Assembly (NCBI GenBank): GCA_936450465.1
Contig: OW388300.1
Coordinates: 51,012,551-51,076,550, forward strand
DNA: 64,000 nt
Direction: 5' to 3'
Source of the DNA: Gibbula magus
Taxonomy: Eukaryota > Mollusca > Gastropoda > Trochida > Trochidae
Under the pieces are notes generated by a model that was not told where the DNA came from, ran no database searches, and saw only the letters and a program-made list of their open reading frames with translations. Both the position numbers and the translations under genes were made by a program. The first letter of the stretch is position 1. Every line of letters begins with the position of its first letter. This document shows positions 12,254 to 26,796 of the stretch, in pieces.

Positions 12254-13425
12254 GATATTGTAACATGACCGTTAGTTATCAGGCGTTTTCAAACGAACTC
12301 TCTTTTTGCGTACCTATCTCCGAGTGGAAAGGACCTTGCGACTGTTCCATTTCTGTAAGAGGTGTGGTCAGGTCAAAACAAATGTAAATACTCGGCGTAA
12401 TATGTACATTAGCAACAATTTACACATAATCTCAAACAGTGTCACTCAACTATGTTCACTTCACAATATTCACGTATCCTTTTATATGGCGATAAACATT
12501 TATCTACGACATCAACACAGTAAAATACCTAGGAACAAAAATCTTAAACTTGCCCGAACCCATTGTGACAATGACGCTAGCATTGTGACGTCAAAACGGT
12601 TGATCACTATGACGTCATGCCATGGCAATGGCATTCGGTAAACACAGCCGCATGGAAGAAGGCGTCAAACTTGGACAAATCTTACAAGTTGAAAACATTT
12701 TAGTTACTTGAAACTAATTAATTTTGAGAGTTATTTGTGATCTATACTGCTATACACATGTTAGAAAATGACAATGCCACCTGTCAAATTTGAGTAAGGA
12801 GAACATATTAAGAGAAAAATAAAAATAAAATTTTGAGTCGGGCCGAATCTTGTGAACACGATGTATATGTTCGCGGTGATTCGCCCCAAGTCATTTGCGG
12901 GTATTCATTGTCATTCAACATAGGCAAATCAACCAATCAGAATCAAGGATACACCGAAATCATGTTACAATAAAGGTTGAACAGTGTTTGAATATAACTT
13001 GTATTATAGTATATGTACGACACCACCGCACTGCAACGCACTATAGGATAATGAAGCATTTCCCATAAAATTAATATCATTACTGAAATTAATATTACCA
13101 AATGGGTTGTTCTGAGAAAAATTAAGGCGATGTCTTATAGTGTAAACGTTGCAAGTTTTTCTTCTATAAGTGAGAAACACGTAGGACGATATGTCATGTC
13201 AACGTCAATTCCCAAAAGAGATCCTAAACTGAAATAAATGTACACATGAGATGTACTTGTCAAGGTATTATGATGCCAGGGGGACAAAGGATATCATTAC
13301 ATCAGACGCCTCCGTGAGTTGTAGACTACTGTAGAATATCTGTTGTGTCTTCCTGGCAATGTACCAACTTCTTGAAAGTCAGACTCAACACTTACAATAT
13401 GTGTGAATTATGCTGTTAAAGAATA
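12254..13425. other. Intergenic
   Basis: No supported gene. Two TGACGTCA-like sites lie near 12574 and 12608. Confidence 0.4.
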
Positions 13426-14469
13426 TACCGTATTTCTTCTAATAGGGGCCCCGGCCCTTATTAACGTTTAGGAGGTCGTACCCCCGGCCCTTATTTCATT
13501 CCTTGGTTTTGTCAAAGATCCCTTACTAAACATATCCCCACGTTTGAAGCAATACATCATACTGGTATTATATTGACTCCAAAACGACCGTTGAAAACGA
13601 ATCATAGGACAGTACAGTTATCCTAGCAGTACCGTCTATGGTCTCAATAAACCACATTTCCATGGCGTATTTAGTTTGGTGGGATGAATAAGTAATGATT
13701 AACCATATACAGAACTTATTTTTTCTGAAGAAATCCTCACTCTGAAATCGCATCTTTCCAAGATTTAGAATGATAAATTTCAATATACTGAAGACATAAC
13801 TTATTCTAAATATACGGGAACATTACACTTTCGATACTATTGATAGTTAGCCTTACTATTGCAACTGTCCGTACTATTGCGGTAGCTATTGACTTTTTAG
13901 CTCATCAGGCCTGAAAGACCCGATGGGCTTATGGCATGGCATGGCGTCCGGCGTCCGACCATCCGTTCGTCCATCTGTCCGTAATTACTATTCGCTTTTC
14001 TTCTTCTCAAGAACCACTGGGCCTAGGTAGCTGAAATTTTGTATGCAGACTCCTTGGGCAATGGGATTCTTAATTGTAGATTTAGTGATCCAGTGACCCC
14101 AAATAAGGGCCTCACAGGCCATAACCTAAAAACCTATTTTCATCTTCTTCTCCAGAACGAAAAGACCTAGAAGACTGAAATGTTGTATACAGACTCTTTA
14201 GCCAATTGAGATTCTAAATTGTAGTTTTGGTGACCCTGTGGCCCCAAATAAGGACAGCACAGGCCATGACCTAAATACTATTTTCTTCTTCTTCTCCAGA
14301 ACAAAACGACCTAGAAGGCTGTCATGTTGTGTAAAGAGTCTTTAGCCAATGGAGATTCTAAATTGTAGATTTGGTGACCCTGTGACCCCAAATATTGGCC
14401 ACAGCCTAAAAAAAACCTTTGAAATTGAATTTGGAACTGATATTTGATGGCACTTCAATCAGTATTTAG

Positions 14470-16701
14470 TTTATCCCTAATAGTAAAATACCCGAGGGAG
14501 AGTCATCTCATCTTTTAGATATATATGTGAGTCCTAACTTGGGTTTGAGAAATGCAGAAATTGAGAAAAAGGTAACTTTGCAGTTAATCTTATTCAGTAG
14601 GAATGTGAAATATATGTCGAAGATCACTCTGGATGAGCTCATTTCTGCTTACAACAGCGGATTTCAAAATCTCATTGACAAACATGCTCCAGTACAAATG
14701 AAAGTTATCACACTTCGACCAAACGCCCCGTGGTACAGTGATGAACTTCGCGAACTCAAGCACAAACGACGTAAAGCAGAGCGACTCTGGCGGAAGACTA
14801 ATCTTGTTGTACACCACCAGATGTTAAGAAGTTTATGTCAGTCATCTCACAAACTGCTCTTAAAAACTAAACAGGACTATTTTTGCAATAAAATTATCGA
14901 ATGTGGAACTGATTATAAACAACTCTTCAAAATCAGCAAGAAACTAATGGGACACTCCAACGAAGTTATCCTGCCTAGCTGTTCATCAGACAAGTTACTG
15001 GCCAACACGTTCAAGGATTTCTTCACTGATAAAGTGAAGAACATCAGGAACAGTATCCAGTCAGATGGTTCAGATATCTCTACCTTGACTTCAGATGAAA
15101 AATTCAATGGCGAATATTTGGCTAGCTTCTCTCCTGCTACAGAAACAGAAATTCGCAGTATCATCATGAAAGCACCTCCTAAATCGTGTGAATTAGACCC
15201 GGTTCCCACCCATCTGTTGAAGTTGTGCTTGGACAAAGTTCTACCATTAATTACAGCCATCGTCAACTCATCCCTGGAGGAGGCAACTGTTCCGCAGTGC
15301 TTCAAGGAAGCATTGGTGAGACCATCACTGAAGAAAGCAGGCTTGGACAAGGAAGTAATGAAACACTATAGACCTGTCTCAAATCTGGGTTTTATCTCCA
15401 AAATTGTTGAGAAAGTAGTATTTTCTCGCCTAAACCTGCACCTCCAAGTAAATAACCTCCATGATAACTTTCAGTCTGCATACAGGTCTGATCATTCGAC
15501 AGAAACCGCACTCTTGCGTGTTCATCATGATGTCGTGAAGCAACTAGACAACAAGAACGCAGTTGCAATGGTGTTGATTGACCAATCAGCGGCTTTTGAC
15601 CTTATAGATCACGAATTTCTGTCAACGAGATTGCAGTATAGCTATGGTGTGACTGGTGAAGCTCTGTTGTGGATTCAGTCCTATATGTCAAACAGAACAC
15701 AGAGTGTTGTAGTGAGATCAACAGTTTCTGACAGCATGGAGATTCAATTTGGTGTGCCTCAGGGATCTGTCCTAGGACCAGTCCTATATTGCCTGTACTC
15801 AAAGCCTATGAGTAACATCTGTCAACGGCATGAACTGCCCTACATGGTCTATGCGGATGACCAGCAAATGTACAAGGTGATGAATCCACAGTATTCTTGT
15901 CTACTCGCCTCGAGAGCACTAGAGGCATGCGTGTCAGACATCATTCACTGGACCGGTTCCAACAAGCTTAAGATCAATGAGGAGAAGACTGAATTCATCA
16001 TCTTCAGTTCTAGGAACTCTCGTCTTGACACCACTGACAAGCAAATACAAGCTGGTAACAGTTCTGTTCGAGCCGTTGAAACTGTGAGGAACTTAGGTGT
16101 TCATTTTGACAAACATCTCACCATGGAGAAACATGTTAATATGGTAGCTAAGTCATGTTACTACCAGATCAGAAGCATTGCTACCATACGTGGTTACATC
16201 ACTGAAGAATGTTGTAAGACCCTGGTACATGCTCTTGTCACATCAAGATTGGATTATGGCAATGGACTTCTCTGTGGACTACCTGATACTCTCACCAATC
16301 GTCTACAGAAGGTCCAGAACTGTGCTGCACGACTCATTACCAGGACAAGCCGACGGCAAGAGATCACGCCTGTCAGAGAGGTGTTGCACTGGCTCCCAGT
16401 GAAACAAAGATGCCAGTATAAGATCTTAACATACACCTACAAGTGTCTCCATGGCATGGCACCAAGCTACTTGCAAGACCTTGTGGTCCCATACCATCCT
16501 GCTAGGACATTACGATCTGAATCTGAGTCCCTCCTCTGTAAACCCAAGACACGTACAGTGATGTATGGTGACAGATGCTTTGACAGCATGTCAGCCAAGC
16601 TGTGGAACACACTTCCATTGCATCTGAAAGGCTCATCCTCACTGAACATTTTTAAGAAAGATCTTAAAACTCATCTTTTTAAAATAGCCTATTCTGCATA
16701 A
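14470..16701 (+). CDS. CR1/L2-like LINE reverse transcriptase, 5'-truncated but open
   Basis: One uninterrupted frame of 743 codons follows a stop at 14467; an in-frame GTG at 14527 opens a 724-residue reading. It begins in the tail of the endonuclease ([12 protein letters not shown]), so the 5' part of ORF2 is missing. Numbering from 14527, the RT domain covers about residues 220-510: [19 protein letters not shown] near 279, [13 protein letters not shown] with the first catalytic Asp, [14 protein letters not shown] near 408, and an intact YADD at 442-445. The C-terminal end ([20 protein letters not shown]) is typical of the CR1/L2 group. An intact RT frame without its endonuclease suggests fairly recent 5'-truncated insertion by target-primed reverse transcription. 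It would copy RNA at a nick but cannot nick DNA itself. Confidence 0.85.
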   Translation, partial: FIPNSKIPEGESSHLLDIYVSPNLGLRNAEIEKKVTLQLILFSRNVKYMSKITLDELISAYNSGFQNLIDKHAPVQMKVITLRPNAPWYSDELRELKHKRRKAERLWRKTNLVVHHQMLRSLCQSSHKLLLKTKQDYFCNKIIECGTDYKQLFKISKKLMGHSNEVILPSCSSDKLLANTFKDFFTDKVKNIRNSIQSDGSDISTLTSDEKFNGEYLASFSPATETEIRSIIMKAPPKSCELDPVPTHLLKLCLDKVLPLITAIVNSSLEEATVPQCFKEALVRPSLKKAGLDKEVMKHYRPVSNLGFISKIVEKVVFSRLNLHLQVNNLHDNFQSAYRSDHSTETALLRVHHDVVKQLDNKNAVAMVLIDQSAAFDLIDHEFLSTRLQYSYGVTGEALLWIQSYMSNRTQSVVVRSTVSDSMEIQFGVPQGSVLGPVLYCLYSKPMSNICQRHELPYMVYADDQQMYKVMNPQYSCLLASRALEACVSDIIHWTGSNKLKINEEKTEFIIFSSRNSRLDTTDKQIQAGNSSVRAVETVRNLGVHFDKHLTMEKHVNMVAKSCYYQIRSIATIRGYITEECCKTLVHALVTSRLDYGNGLLCGLPDTLTNRLQKVQNCAARLITRTSRRQEITPVREVLHWLPVKQRCQYKILTYTYKCLHGMAPSYLQDLVVPYHPARTLRSESESLLCKPKTRTVMYGDRCFDSMSAKLWNTLPLHLKGSSSLNIFKKDLKTHLFKIAYSA

Positions 16702-16836
16702 TGCATTTTATTATTCATTTAATCACTTATCTTTTACATGTTTTATCCTTCGCTTAACACTTCATCTTTTACTCCTATTTTTTACATTATAATTTTTTTA
16801 AATGTGCATACCTTATTTTATTTTGTATAATGTAAA

Positions 16837-16908
16837 GCGCCTTAGAGTGTTTTAATAAGCAGATAAGGCGCTATATAAATGTTGTGTATTATTATTATTA
16901 TTATTATC
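16837..16908 (+). other. LINE 3' stem-loop and (ATT)n tail
   Basis: GCGCCTTA (16837-16844) pairs exactly with TAAGGCGC (16864-16871), followed by TATATAAATG and an (ATT)n tail. This conserved CR1/L2-type 3' end is probably the RT recognition site. Confidence 0.7.
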
Positions 16909-18273
16909 AAGTCTCCATGCATAATGGACATGTTTGTCAAATTGATGTAATCAATGTGAAATGAGAACTATTGAATTGCCTGTCAACTGAATAGTGTGGT
17001 TATTATAAAAAAAAAACGACCTCACAGGTCAAAACATAAAAATCTATTTTCATCTTCTTCTCCAGAACAAACTGGAAGGAATATTGCGTTCAGAATGTTT
17101 AGATGTTTGGATGAAAAGGCTTAGATCCGATAAAATTGTGCAAAGATTATTTAGCCAAGGTGATTCTAAATTGTACTTTATACCATGAGATTCATCAAAT
17201 TGCCTGTTCTCTCTAAGCCTTATACAGTTAGATCTGTGATGCCAGTGTTTTGAGCAAGGCAGAGGCTATTACATACTTTGGCCGTAAAAGCACAGCTGGC
17301 TTGTAACCAGAGCCAAGGGGTCAGCACATTGCATAATCTCCTGTGTGTTGACCTTGCTGAGTGCTCTCTCTCACTTTCAAGACGAAGATTTGTTAGGGCT
17401 AGGGATTGTGCATTATATTGAGACAATATATTTCTGTCTTCATCATCAAACAATATAAACCCTGATGAGCTACAGAGCCCATGGCTCTATTTTTGTGTTT
17501 CATAGCGATAGTGTACTATTGCCATGCTAAGTATTGCGATAGTTCGATAGTATGATGTATTGTACGTTACACCCGTAGTACTAACAGAGGCATATCATAC
17601 TAGATTAATAGCGAGTAACTTTCAAATTGAAATCGAATGCACATGATTTTGTATGATAAATAACATATCACGCTCGTGTCTTTTGAAATCAAATATATCA
17701 TTAAAGTAAAAAATATTTGTCACTTCAATTTGACATGTGTTGATGCATTCGATATCAGAAATTCAGAAGCCACCTTGTGGGATTCTCGTTTTCTGTTTGT
17801 TTAATAAGCATTTCATTTGTCAATAAAGTTTTATCTCAGTATAACATACATACGAACTATATAAGCAACCATATCTTTTATTACAAAATATCATATTAAA
17901 AAATGAGAATACTTCAAATGTTAACGTGCAATATTTGCCAAAATATCAACACGAACAATAAATTCCAAAAACAGTCAGTTCAAACTTTGATATGAGTACT
18001 ACTCTGAAATAACTTCAATAAGTTCGTCGGTAAACGTGAAAGCCTCTTATCACCGACTAAAATTTTCGAGAATAGCCGATTGTCCTCGCCATCAAAAAGT
18101 AACCGGAATTAGTGTGGTAGTTTGAGGGAGGGAATATTTAATTTTTCCGCTGTACGGAGAAATCATTGATGTCTTCTAAAACGGGCCCTTATTAGAGACC
18201 GCCTCTTATTAACGTTTAGGTACCCATACCCCGGCCCCTATTAGAGGCCCAACCCCAATTAGAGGAAATACGG

Positions 18274-20446
18274 TAAGTACCTTTCTAAGAGATGGCGTTT
18301 TTTTGTATAGAGGTCCCGCGAATCATTATCACTATTTATCATCCAAACCAGTGTCTTGGAGATATCGTCTTGACAGTGGAATTTTCACAATGGCCTGGCA
18401 ACGTCAACTACATGGCACCACAATATTTTACTCATCGAGTAATGACATCACAATTCTATGACGTTATAAACATATTGACTTGAAAATGCTATGACAATAC
18501 CACATTCGAAGTCAAATGGTAGTACTGTATTCAGTGATGTTCATTGAAACGTAATGCGGAATGATTTTGGATGATAAATGAAGTCTTACCACCGCAAGCC
18601 TCGGATATTTGTAACTTTAATTAACTCGTGTTGGAATATTTGATATCTGAAGACACTGAGTGAGATTTTCTATTTCTTCTGAGATAATTTTGGAAATCGC
18701 TATTAATAAATTGTAAATAAATGTCATGTAGATCTCAGGACAATCTGATCAGACGTTTACAGTATTATATATATTTGCCATGCATATACAAAAGGAAAAT
18801 TATATGTGTGTGTGTGTGTCATTTTATATATAAAATGAAGAAGGTCTCACGTGAAGTAAATGTATATAAAAATAGAATACTTCAGACGACACTTGCTGTA
18901 GATATCAGTTTAATGATGACTGGATGCGTCGCTTTTCGAATTGTTTACATTGGCACAATGGTTGGGTCGGTAACATTTGTGTAGGTTTGGTCTAAGTCCT
19001 CTGTTGACGATAGTTCTGGGGTCTGATTCATCCCCCAAAAGAAACAACAAACATTGACTTTAATGACACCTCTGTAGACTCTACTCAAAACACCATGAAA
19101 AAGGTATTTTGAGTAAATTTGATTTTATAAGAAGACAATTTTCAAGAAGCACAAAATCTTATACTCCCCTAAACTACATACACGCTAGAAATGTCAATTA
19201 TGCAATTGAAGCAAATGATCAATTCATGGACTGCGGGCCAGGATGTGAGACCTGCAATGACTCAAATTGTAATCCCTCGTAAATTGTTTATTGTGTGCTT
19301 ATCAAGCTAACCTTATCAAGCTAACCACTTGTCGCTTACCAATCAATCAAATTATATTGTACATTGTTTAAGCTACCCATATATTCGCCATGTTGAAAAA
19401 TGCTCCACACTGCTCATTGTTTCCTGACGGAACCTTTCATTATTACAAAGCAGTGACACGTTAATGTACCATGGCAAATTTCCATAGAAAACATTGGTGG
19501 CTAGTTGAATGATATGCATTATATATACTGTCATCAAACACGTGATAAGGGAATTGAATCATTTCAATGAATAACACGATCAGTTAGGCCGACCTTCTCA
19601 AGGTTTGATATCCTCTTCGGATACTTACCATCGACATTTCAACATCCGTTTCATGTCACCTGTTTACATGTACAGTTCATTTAACGGACACATCCACTGA
19701 CTTACTTTGGTATTCCATGTAAAAGGTCCACACGCATTAAGGAAACATTAGGTTTGGTGTGAGTGCAGACGCACATGCCTTTATGTATTTAACAATTTTT
19801 TTATATCATATATAATTATGTTATAGAATTGTTCATTTGATATCAGATGTGCTACTTCCTCATTCACACAATTATTGACACTACAAAGATTGGTCTGAAG
19901 AAAATAGCAACAGTGGGGTACCTTTTCCCGGATCTCGGTTCTGCTTTTGATATGATTGATGAACATCTCAATAATTAAACTTCTGACAAAAACAGCGTGC
20001 TTTGATCATACGTTATAATTAATAGAACCACATGACAGAATATTTAATCAAACATTAAAAAAATAAATTAATACAGTCTCTGAGGCTTTCCATTTCAATT
20101 ACAAAATATATACAGTATGTATGTAAACTGATCGTTTTGTAAGTTTATATAAAAACATTGATTTATATCGTCCTCGTTTATTCAACGTACATTAAATTCA
20201 TACTATCCAACATATTTCATAACTTAGAAACAAGTTTGACGAATACATGAAACACTTTGATTAATGACTTCTTTTTAAATTTCGAGTCCTATGAAAAACA
20301 AAGTATGTTAATAACTACACCTGAAACAATCTAAATCTTAAACGAGGCAACATTGATAACATTAACATTTATTTTCTGATTTTAAATTGTATATAATATG
20401 TTGTGTTTATTTAGTTTGGCCCTTTGAAAAATACACAATTGGTGTA
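18274..20446. other. Intergenic, with one Cys-rich frame at 19067-19281
   Basis: Mostly non-coding and AT-rich. The plus-strand frame 19067-19281 (71 codons) contains FIRRQFSRSTKSYTPLNYIH and then CGPGCETCNDSNC before a stop. The clustered cysteines suggest a remnant exon or retroelement fragment, but I cannot assign it. Confidence 0.3.
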
Positions 20447-20818
20447 TTAGGTGTTTCCCATGACAACTCGTTTATAGAACGAAGCACCACACAGAAATAG
20501 AACTGAATCTTTAACTTGTGCACTTGTAATACTGTCAACGTCAACAATTAAACGATAAACCTTCTTTCTCTGGCCATGGGATGATTTAGATGTGTGGTCA
20601 GCAACTGATCTCCAAAGAGTTCATGGTAATCTGCCAACTGATAGGACGAACACGGCTACCATGTCCCCCGGATACGTGTACGCTCCATGTTCAGGAACAC
20701 TGTCGGTCTTATCATGGCTGACCGTGGATCTTGTCTCGGTAGCTTGGTAGTTAATAGTCACGGTTTCACCGCCCCTTCTCATCTGAATAAGGAGTAAACA
20801 GACACACATATTTACCAT
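20447..20818 (-). pseudogene. Unassigned coding-like island with one in-frame TGA
   Basis: On the minus strand a frame from 20818 runs 65 codons to TGA at 20621-20623, then continues in the same frame for another 57 codons to TAA at 20447-20449. The composition is less AT-rich than the surroundings. A CTCCTTATTCAG acceptor-like site precedes MRRGGETVTINYQATETRS. The second half reads QRKKVYRLIVDVDSITSAQV and DSVLFLCGASFYKRVV. This is either two exon pieces, a pseudogene with one nonsense mutation, or the last exon ending at the first TGA with chance continuation. I do not recognise the family. Confidence 0.35.
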
Positions 20819-20829
20819 TGTTGAGCTGA

Positions 20830-21020
20830 AAATGGAATGTTCGTAAAGAAAAAGAACATGTGCTCAATCCAGCATCATGCAATATCTAAAAGATATTGTT
20901 CTGTATTTGAAGTAGGACTCATTTATCAGACTGACCAAGCAGACTATCATAAATAAATCCCTAACCAAGGCCTGTAATCGGATATCCAGATATAAACAAA
21001 CCGCTATACGTTCAATATAT
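20830..21020. other. Intergenic
   Basis: No supported feature. Confidence 0.4.
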
Positions 21021-21184
21021 ATATAGAACATCATACTTGTGCATTTGGATCGTTTGTATTGAACGAGAAGATGTCATGGAAGCGGAGGAACAACGAGTTC
21101 GAAGAACGAGTTGTTCTTCCGCTTCCATGACAGCTTCGAGTTCAATACAAACGATCCAAATGCACAAGTATAATGTTCTATATT
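21021..21184. repeat. Long near-perfect palindrome (fold-back element)
   Basis: ATATAGAACATCATACTTGTGC at the left pairs with GCACAAGTATAATGTTCTATAT at the right, and the arms continue through ATTTGGATCGTTTGTATTGAA and TGTCATGGAAGCGGA with only short mismatches. The centre, GAGTTCGAAGAAC, is near 21102. Each arm is about 75 bp. It is likely a palindromic MITE. Confidence 0.7.
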
Positions 21185-22369
<1,185 letters not shown>

Positions 22370-22560
22370 TTTACAATAGTATTAATCCTAATTAATGCCA
22401 ATTTTTATAATTTGCTACAAATCTCAAAAGGCATCACAATGTAGAAATATCAGATGCAAAACAAGATAAGATGTGTAAATGACAAAAAGTGTGACATAAC
22501 TTGTTTTGTTAATCCTGTCAGTTCATGCTCTATATTTATTGATCTCATCATTCTTAATAA

Positions 22561-22645
22561 ATAGTTTCACGGAACCTCATGTAAATAGTGTCACAGAACC
22601 TCAGATATTTTCACAGAACCTCAGAAACATAGTTTCACAGAACTA
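22561..22645 (+). repeat. Short tandem repeat of TTTCACAGAACCTCAG
   Basis: Four imperfect copies of a TTTCACAGAACCTCAGA-like unit of roughly 20-25 bp. No function is evident. Confidence 0.65.
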
Positions 22646-23480
22646 ACCATGTTATGGACGTCTTCATTGTATACGAAAGCAACTAAACGTGTTATGCCTT
22701 TTCTTTACTTAATAAGTTGTTAAATGTTCCAGGTATTAACATGTCACTCTGACAAGAAACACACAAAGAGATATTTAAATATTTTAAATTTAAAAAATGT
22801 AAAAGAACCCAAATTTGTTTTAAATTCAGTAACATACACATTTTTCTTATTCCATGTCACCCAGGAACTCATCCCACATCGAGATAAACAGTACTTTAAA
22901 AATATGGTATTAACAATTATTATCTTTCAGATGTTTCTTCCCATCAACGAATAAGCATGAACGAACAGGTTATTTTTTCAGTCATGTTTTATGAATGAAT
23001 GAATGACATTAATTTAACAACGACAATATATATTGAAATGTCGAGTTATTCTTTCAAGCTGTGATGGAATAACATTGTTTCAAATTACAAGCTCCTTATA
23101 ATAAGTATAATGCTCACATGTTATGGCGCTTTTATGTATTTCAAATTTTATTGCCTGGTTTTAAAACGTAATACACGTTTCAACGGTCCTTTAATCAGAT
23201 CAATACTGAGTTTACGAAACAATTTTCTTCAGAACAACTTAGTCTTAAAGTAAATTATTGTGAATAACAGAAGGTTTTCAGTTAGCCTTGTTATATTGAA
23301 ATTTTTTGAAACCAAATGTTTTTCTTTGAGAATTAGTTTCATCATGTTCGTTTATTTTGCGGCATTGCTGTGTGTCACCAGTTTTCCAGCGATAATTATT
23401 CAAATTTAATTAGCAAGGTACGTTCTAAGTAAATCATCACCATTACATACATATTCACTTGTTAGAAACAAATTGATTTT
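22646..23480. other. Intergenic, AT-rich
   Basis: No supported feature. Confidence 0.4.
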
Positions 23481-24405
23481 AGCTGAAAGGCCCGATGGGC
23501 TTATGGCATGGTATGGTGTCCGGCGTCCGTCCGTCTGTAAACTTTTTGCATTTTCGTCTTCTTCTCCAGAACCACTTGGTCTATGAAGCTGAAATTGTTC
23601 ATGCATACTTCATGGCTTATGGGGGTTCTAAATTGTAGATTTCGTGACGAAGTGACCTCAATTGGGGTCACAGGGGTCACAACCCCGAAAACCTAATTTC
23701 ATATCCGTCTCTAGTTCCAAAGAGTCTAGAGAGCTGAAAAGTTGTGTGCAGACTCCTTGGCTAATGGGGATTCTAAATTGTAGATGTTGTGACCCCGTGA
23801 CCTCAAATGGGGTCACCGCCCCAACATCCTAATTTCATCTTCTTCTCTTGTAAGACGGTAACCTGTGGAGTAGCCCGGTAAGCACTGTGACGTCATTGGC
23901 ATATGACGTCACGCGTTTGTGTGTATTATGGCTTATGGGGATTCTAAATTGTAGATTTGGTGATCCCGTGACCTCAAATGGGGTCACAGGGGCCACAACT
24001 CCAAAAACATATTTTCATCTTCTTCTCCGGTTCCAAAGGGTCTAGAGAGCTGAAAAGTTGTGTGCAGACTCCTTGGACAATGGAGATTTGTAGATTTCGT
24101 GACCCCGTAACCTCAAAGAGAGGTCGAAGAGGTGAAATGCTATTTTCATCTTGAGATTTTATGTGCTCTTGAAAGGGAGGTAATTTAAAGGAAACAACAG
24201 TGATGAGTTAAATCTTCAAGTGTGTCTTTATTTGTAGGGGATTTTATCTCTGGCATCAACAATAGGTCAGAGGGGTAAGGACCTTTTGTATCTTCTCCAT
24301 TTGAAGTGTTTCCTATTTGTAATACCTCTCACCTTGAAGTTGACGTTTTGAATTAGTTAATGTATATAAAGCCTGAAGAGCTACAGAGCCAGTGGCTCTA
24401 TTTTC
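23481..24405 (+). repeat. Family B repeat, copy 2
   Basis: It starts AGCTGAAAGGCCCGATGGGC and GTGTCCGGCGTCCGTCCGTC, has three TTCTAAATTGTAGAT modules, and ends GCCTGAAGAGCTACAGAGCC-AGT-GGCTCTA. It contains a variant block (about 23865-23935) with two TGACGTCA sites (23888-23895, 23904-23911) shared with the reverse copy at 26797-27360. Confidence 0.75.
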
Positions 24406-25439
24406 TTTTTATAATATTTTTGTCTGCTGAACTAGAAGATGCACAACTGGCTCTAATTTGTTTTCTATAATAAATTATATAATACTGATCAATGACTTTA
24501 ATTAGATCCTTCGGTAGATATATGCACACATGGAGAGGGAGCGTTTAAGAAAACAACAAAAACCAAGGATACCTTCATTCTAGAAGTTGATGTGATGAAG
24601 AGTAGAGACGAATAAAGAAGTTGTATATCCATAAAATCGCCTCTATTCTTCTTGATACCTATTCATAAGATATTTAGAACCATCAGTGACATGTCCCGGG
24701 ACCATCGGGTAGTGTAAACCTGTGGCAGTGGCAGTGTTACAAGTGTAGTGGACAAGTGTAGAGGACAAGTGTAGTGGACAGTGCTTGTATCGCGATTGTT
24801 GTCAATGTTTCTACAATGATGACTCCACTTTGGACACATGACACACTCTGCACTTGCCATGGTAAATCAATGAAGCTGTCAACACTTATTGAAAAGAAAA
24901 CGAGATTGAATATATATAATACCCATTTTTAAAGGGCAAACTATATAGGTGACTCCGTGTAGCATCGTCGTCAGATCCTGTGGAGATGAAACCATAGGGC
25001 GATTTCTTATCCTGTCAACTATTATGACACTCAGAAAAGGGATTATTTGAATCAGATTTCACACACAACCACACACACACACACTCTATGTATTGCTTGT
25101 TAAGGTTGTCTTTTTAGGATGGTACAACTTCATCAATATACAATGAATCGATCTTTGATGCTGTAATTTGTGTATGATATTACATTACTTTTAGTAATTA
25201 GAAGTTGGGTAGTTAAAAGAGACACCATACGGAGCTGCAAAGGTTTCAAATAAACATAAGACACATATTTACTTGACACTACGTTTTTAATCAGCGAAAA
25301 CAAAGTGCCTTACTGATGTATTAGTTCTTCATCGTTACAAAATAAAACAACCTTGACCATACTTTTAGGTTTTGGGGTCGTATTACAGAATCAGACCTAT
25401 CCCTGAACCAAGTCCAAATCCAACGTGTTTCGATGAAAA
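24406..25439. other. Intergenic
   Basis: No supported gene. There is a short tandem of CAAGTGTAGTGGA near 24745-24790 and a CA run near 25068-25083. Confidence 0.4.
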
Positions 25440-25630
25440 CGAAAGAAAAAAATTATTCAGAAATCAAAAAATGTCAAAAGGCAGTACTTCAGTTGGTGGG
25501 TAATACACATGGTAAGTTTCAACAAGATATCATGAACCGTTTCTGAGTTCTGTTCCGGAAACGAAATGATTACGGACGGACGGACAGGGCGACGACTATA
25601 TCCCACGTATGTAATACCGGTGGGATAAAA
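25440..25630 (+). repeat. Family C repeat, 3' end with terminal hairpin
   Basis: A GGACGGACGGACAGG core is followed by GACGACTATATCCCAC. TATCCCAC (25599-25606) pairs with GTGGGATA (25620-25627). The layout matches the end of family A, but the stem sequence differs. The left boundary is uncertain. Confidence 0.55.
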
Positions 25631-26796
25631 ATGATAACAGGAAAATGTACCAACAGAACCTGAAACTTTAAAAACCATAAGTATGCTCCTAAAATGATTT
25701 GAGTTTGACCTTCGTGTAAACAACATAACATTATATGTATCAGTAAATGATGTATCAGAGTTACATGCAGAGTTGAGCTGACACTTTAATTTAGTTATTG
25801 TTGTATAATTTAGTAATTTGCTTATTAAAGGCACCGTGTCACGTATGTTCTAATATGCCATTTATAAGATTTATGCAGTATATTTTTGGGTATGAAGGTA
25901 AACAGTCAACTACATGGCTCGATTATCCGTAGTTTATCTGTAGAAGGCTGTGTCACGTATAAAACGAAAACTGCCAATAGCCAGTGTAGTGTGAACACCT
26001 TAAATTATTTAGAGGATGAGACATGAATCCACTGAGCTTTGCCGAACCATAACAGTTAGTTTAAGAACTCTGTGTATTGATTGATCAGGATTGTTTTTCA
26101 ATTTGTATATATTGAATATCCAAATACCAATAACTTAAGATTGATTTAGCCATTATCATTTTCTCTTTAATTCATTAAGTTGTTAATTATCTGTAAATTG
26201 ATTTGTTTCTATTTTGTCATAACATCAATCACAGTCACATATGTATTCAAATATATGTAATTAACACAACATCCAGCATTGTTAAAATGTAGGCCTACAA
26301 TGCTAATGTTAGGAAATGAAACGTCATTATTTTCATACTTAGATTGTCTTATGGTATTAAAACATACAACAACAGTTCATGCAAACCACACTTGTCTTGT
26401 AGATAGGACAGTAAATATTGAATTATTAACGTTTTACAACTAAAGTTTACTCATATATTGAACTCATTTGCCTCTCTTGTACTTCTCTAATGCAAATGGT
26501 AATTTGAAAAGATTAACCATAATTCCCTTTCAGAAAGTGCCGTATCTGTACTAGATCAGTATTTGACCTTAAGTAAACATAATATAATCTGTACCAGACT
26601 TGTTCTGGACCACGACTGGACTGGACTGGACTACTGGATCTTATCTAATAATGCATTTAAACCGGAAGTGATATACCTTAACTGGACCAGTACAGGGTCA
26701 GGAGCAACGTACCTAACCACACCGCCTGGCATAGAACGTGAATGATGAAAATATACTGAACTGTGCCAATACACTTGAAAACTAAATCTAAAAAAT
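25631..26796. other. Intergenic, AT-rich
   Basis: No supported feature. Confidence 0.4.

Larger units (their letters stand above)
13897..17490 (+). repeat. Family B repeat, copy 1 (split by a LINE)
   Basis: It starts AGCTCATCAGGCCTGAAAG, CCCGATGGGC and GGCGTCCGACCATCCG. It carries modules of the type CTTCTTCTCCAGAAC...TTCTAAATTGTAGATTTGGTGACCC and ends CCTGATGAGCTACAGAGCCC with the hairpin AGAGCC-CAT-GGCTCT (17474-17488). AGCTCATCAGG at one end and CCTGATGAGCT at the other are inverted. Modules continue on both sides of the LINE insertion. Confidence 0.7.
13428..18273. mobile_element. TIR element or MITE pair with CCGTATTTC ends, containing nested insertions
   Basis: The left end CCGTATTTCTTCTAATAGGG and the right end, read in complement, CCGTATTTCCTCTAATTGGG form terminal inverted repeats with TA immediately outside each. 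Both subterminal regions also contain TTATTAACGTTTAGG in the same orientation. The interior not explained by later insertions is about 1.2 kb, with short ACTATTGC-like repeats, and encodes nothing recognised. A family B repeat (13897-17490) and within it a LINE (about 14440-16908) were inserted later. It could instead be two separate MITE ends. Confidence 0.5.

Noticed and set aside
20621..20623. In-frame TGA as a selenocysteine codon
   Set aside because: No SECIS-like element or selenoprotein motif was recognised; a nonsense mutation or exon end is simpler.
24663..24860. 65-codon minus-strand frame MASAECVMCPKWSHHC...
   Set aside because: It contains a short tandem DNA repeat, has no recognised domain and no splice-compatible neighbour.
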